From Caprimulgus europaeus (Eukaryota; Chordata; Aves; Caprimulgiformes; Caprimulgidae): a stretch of DNA of 64,000 nucleotides. The stretch covers positions 41,274,037 to 41,338,036 of the forward strand of contig OU015525.1 of NCBI GenBank assembly GCA_907165065.1. The letters run 5' to 3'. The translations under genes and the position numbers were made by a program. Below are positions 63,126 to 64,000 of this stretch, in pieces. The first letter of the stretch is position 1. Each line of letters opens with the position of its first letter. A model generated the notes under the pieces. That model was not told the DNA's origin, made no database searches, and saw nothing but the letters and a program-made list of their open reading frames with translations.

Positions 63126-64000
63126 AGTGTTTATTAAAATTAAAAATCACCATACAATAGAAACTATTTACATATTTAACTAATAGTCTGCTTAAACTGC
63201 ACAGTTTGACTGAAGGAAGCCAATGGAAAAGAAAAGCAATTAACATTTATGCTGTTGAACTCCAACTGCAAGCACACTGAAGCTTTATCAGAAGGGTTTT
63301 AAGCTTCTGCAAGTACCACTGCCTAAATAATTGGGCTGAGAGGTGGCAACTGGGTTTCAGTTGTAAGAACCAGTGTCACTTTGGGGGGAAAAAAGAAAGT
63401 AATCTGTGCTGCTGTTACATTGCAACTGCACTAGCTCCACTCTTTTGGGAAGTAATTTGATAGAAAAGTTCAACAGGTAGAACTTAGCAAACTGCATTCA
63501 CCTTTATGAATTAAATACCGAGCAACAAACCTATAGTGTCACTGCAATGTAACTTGATACCCTATTGCGTATTTCCACAAATTATTTTTGCTAGGGCTAG
63601 TTTTAGCTTTAAAACAGATCAGAGGTTAGTTGATTAAAGCAGCAAAAACATAAGGAATATTCTTGATTAATCACAGAGGATTAAAAATTATGATTAAAAT
63701 ATTTTCACTGGTAACAGTCTCAATGACTGCAATGAAAGTATTCACTTCCTTCAAAATCCTGTGCTTTTCCATGGACTTCAGAGGATGACTTTGGCCTTGT
63801 GGGATAGTGAAGGCTGAAGACAGAGCTAGGTGTGCTGCTGCTTCTGCTGTCATGTGTGGTCATATTGCACTTCTGCATCTGTGATGGCTCTGCGATGCTT
63901 TGAAGATTATTTTAAATTTGATGTGAGTAATGCAGCAGTAAACCAGAATCATCTTCAGTGTAAATAATTACATACATAAACCTTCCTTAATGGAAACCAT
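63126..64000 (-). other. Possible 3' UTR end of a convergent gene, LYN by synteny
   Basis: TTTATT at 63130-63135 is an AATAAA hexamer on the minus strand. The block to its right is A/T-rich and non-coding, as a 3' UTR of a minus-strand gene would be. In other vertebrates the next gene beyond RPS20 is LYN, facing the opposite way to MOS and RPS20, which would make it minus-strand here. No coding exon of LYN is in the window, so this is inference from gene order and one hexamer. Confidence 0.25.

Overview
The window is vertebrate nuclear DNA, almost certainly from a bird. It holds an intronless MOS kinase gene, RPS20 with a C/D snoRNA in its second intron, a large multi-exon kinesin gene, and several CR1 LINE copies, including the 3' end typical of avian CR1. 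I cannot name the species. The MOS - RPS20 order is the one known at the vertebrate PLAG1 - MOS - RPS20 - LYN locus. All three recognised protein genes lie on the + strand.

Layout: 1-1.74 kb is A/T-rich, non-coding, and may be the 3' UTR of PLAG1 (synteny inference only). From 1.7 to 10.1 kb I see no gene, only a TG repeat and one short CR1 tail. MOS fills 10.32-11.54 kb as one exon of 349 codons with a short 3' UTR. The 18 kb between MOS and RPS20 holds no recognisable gene and carries CR1 copies: a minus-strand relic (13.4-14.2 kb), a plus-strand 3' half (14.2-16.0 kb), a minus-strand 3' fragment (16.5-16.9 kb), and a younger copy (27.2-28.8 kb) that interrupts an older one. RPS20 (30.44-33.1 kb) has a CpG island, a TATA box, four exons and SNORD54. 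A second CpG island (34.8-35.85 kb) precedes the kinesin gene, whose 18 coding exons span 36.147-61.094 kb with a poly(A) signal at 61.707 kb. A CR1 copy sits in its first coding intron. The last 2 kb is non-coding; a minus-strand poly(A) signal at 63.13 kb could be the 3' end of a convergent gene, LYN by synteny.

The most interesting object is the kinesin. I assembled its exons by splice sites, phase and kinesin-6 homology into an uninterrupted 832-residue protein with a complete motor (P-loop, switch I, switch II and the long kinesin-6 loop-6 insert), a coiled coil and a basic tail. It resembles KIF20A in length and architecture but has the P-loop spelling I associate with KIF20B. To my knowledge mammals have no kinesin between RPS20 and LYN, so this may be a third KIF20-type paralogue kept in birds and perhaps other sauropsids. 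It lies near the oocyte kinase MOS, and both 3' UTRs carry cytoplasmic-polyadenylation-like motifs 40-50 nt before their poly(A) signals. The gene has one intron with a GC donor, a NAGNAG acceptor and one weak GAG acceptor.
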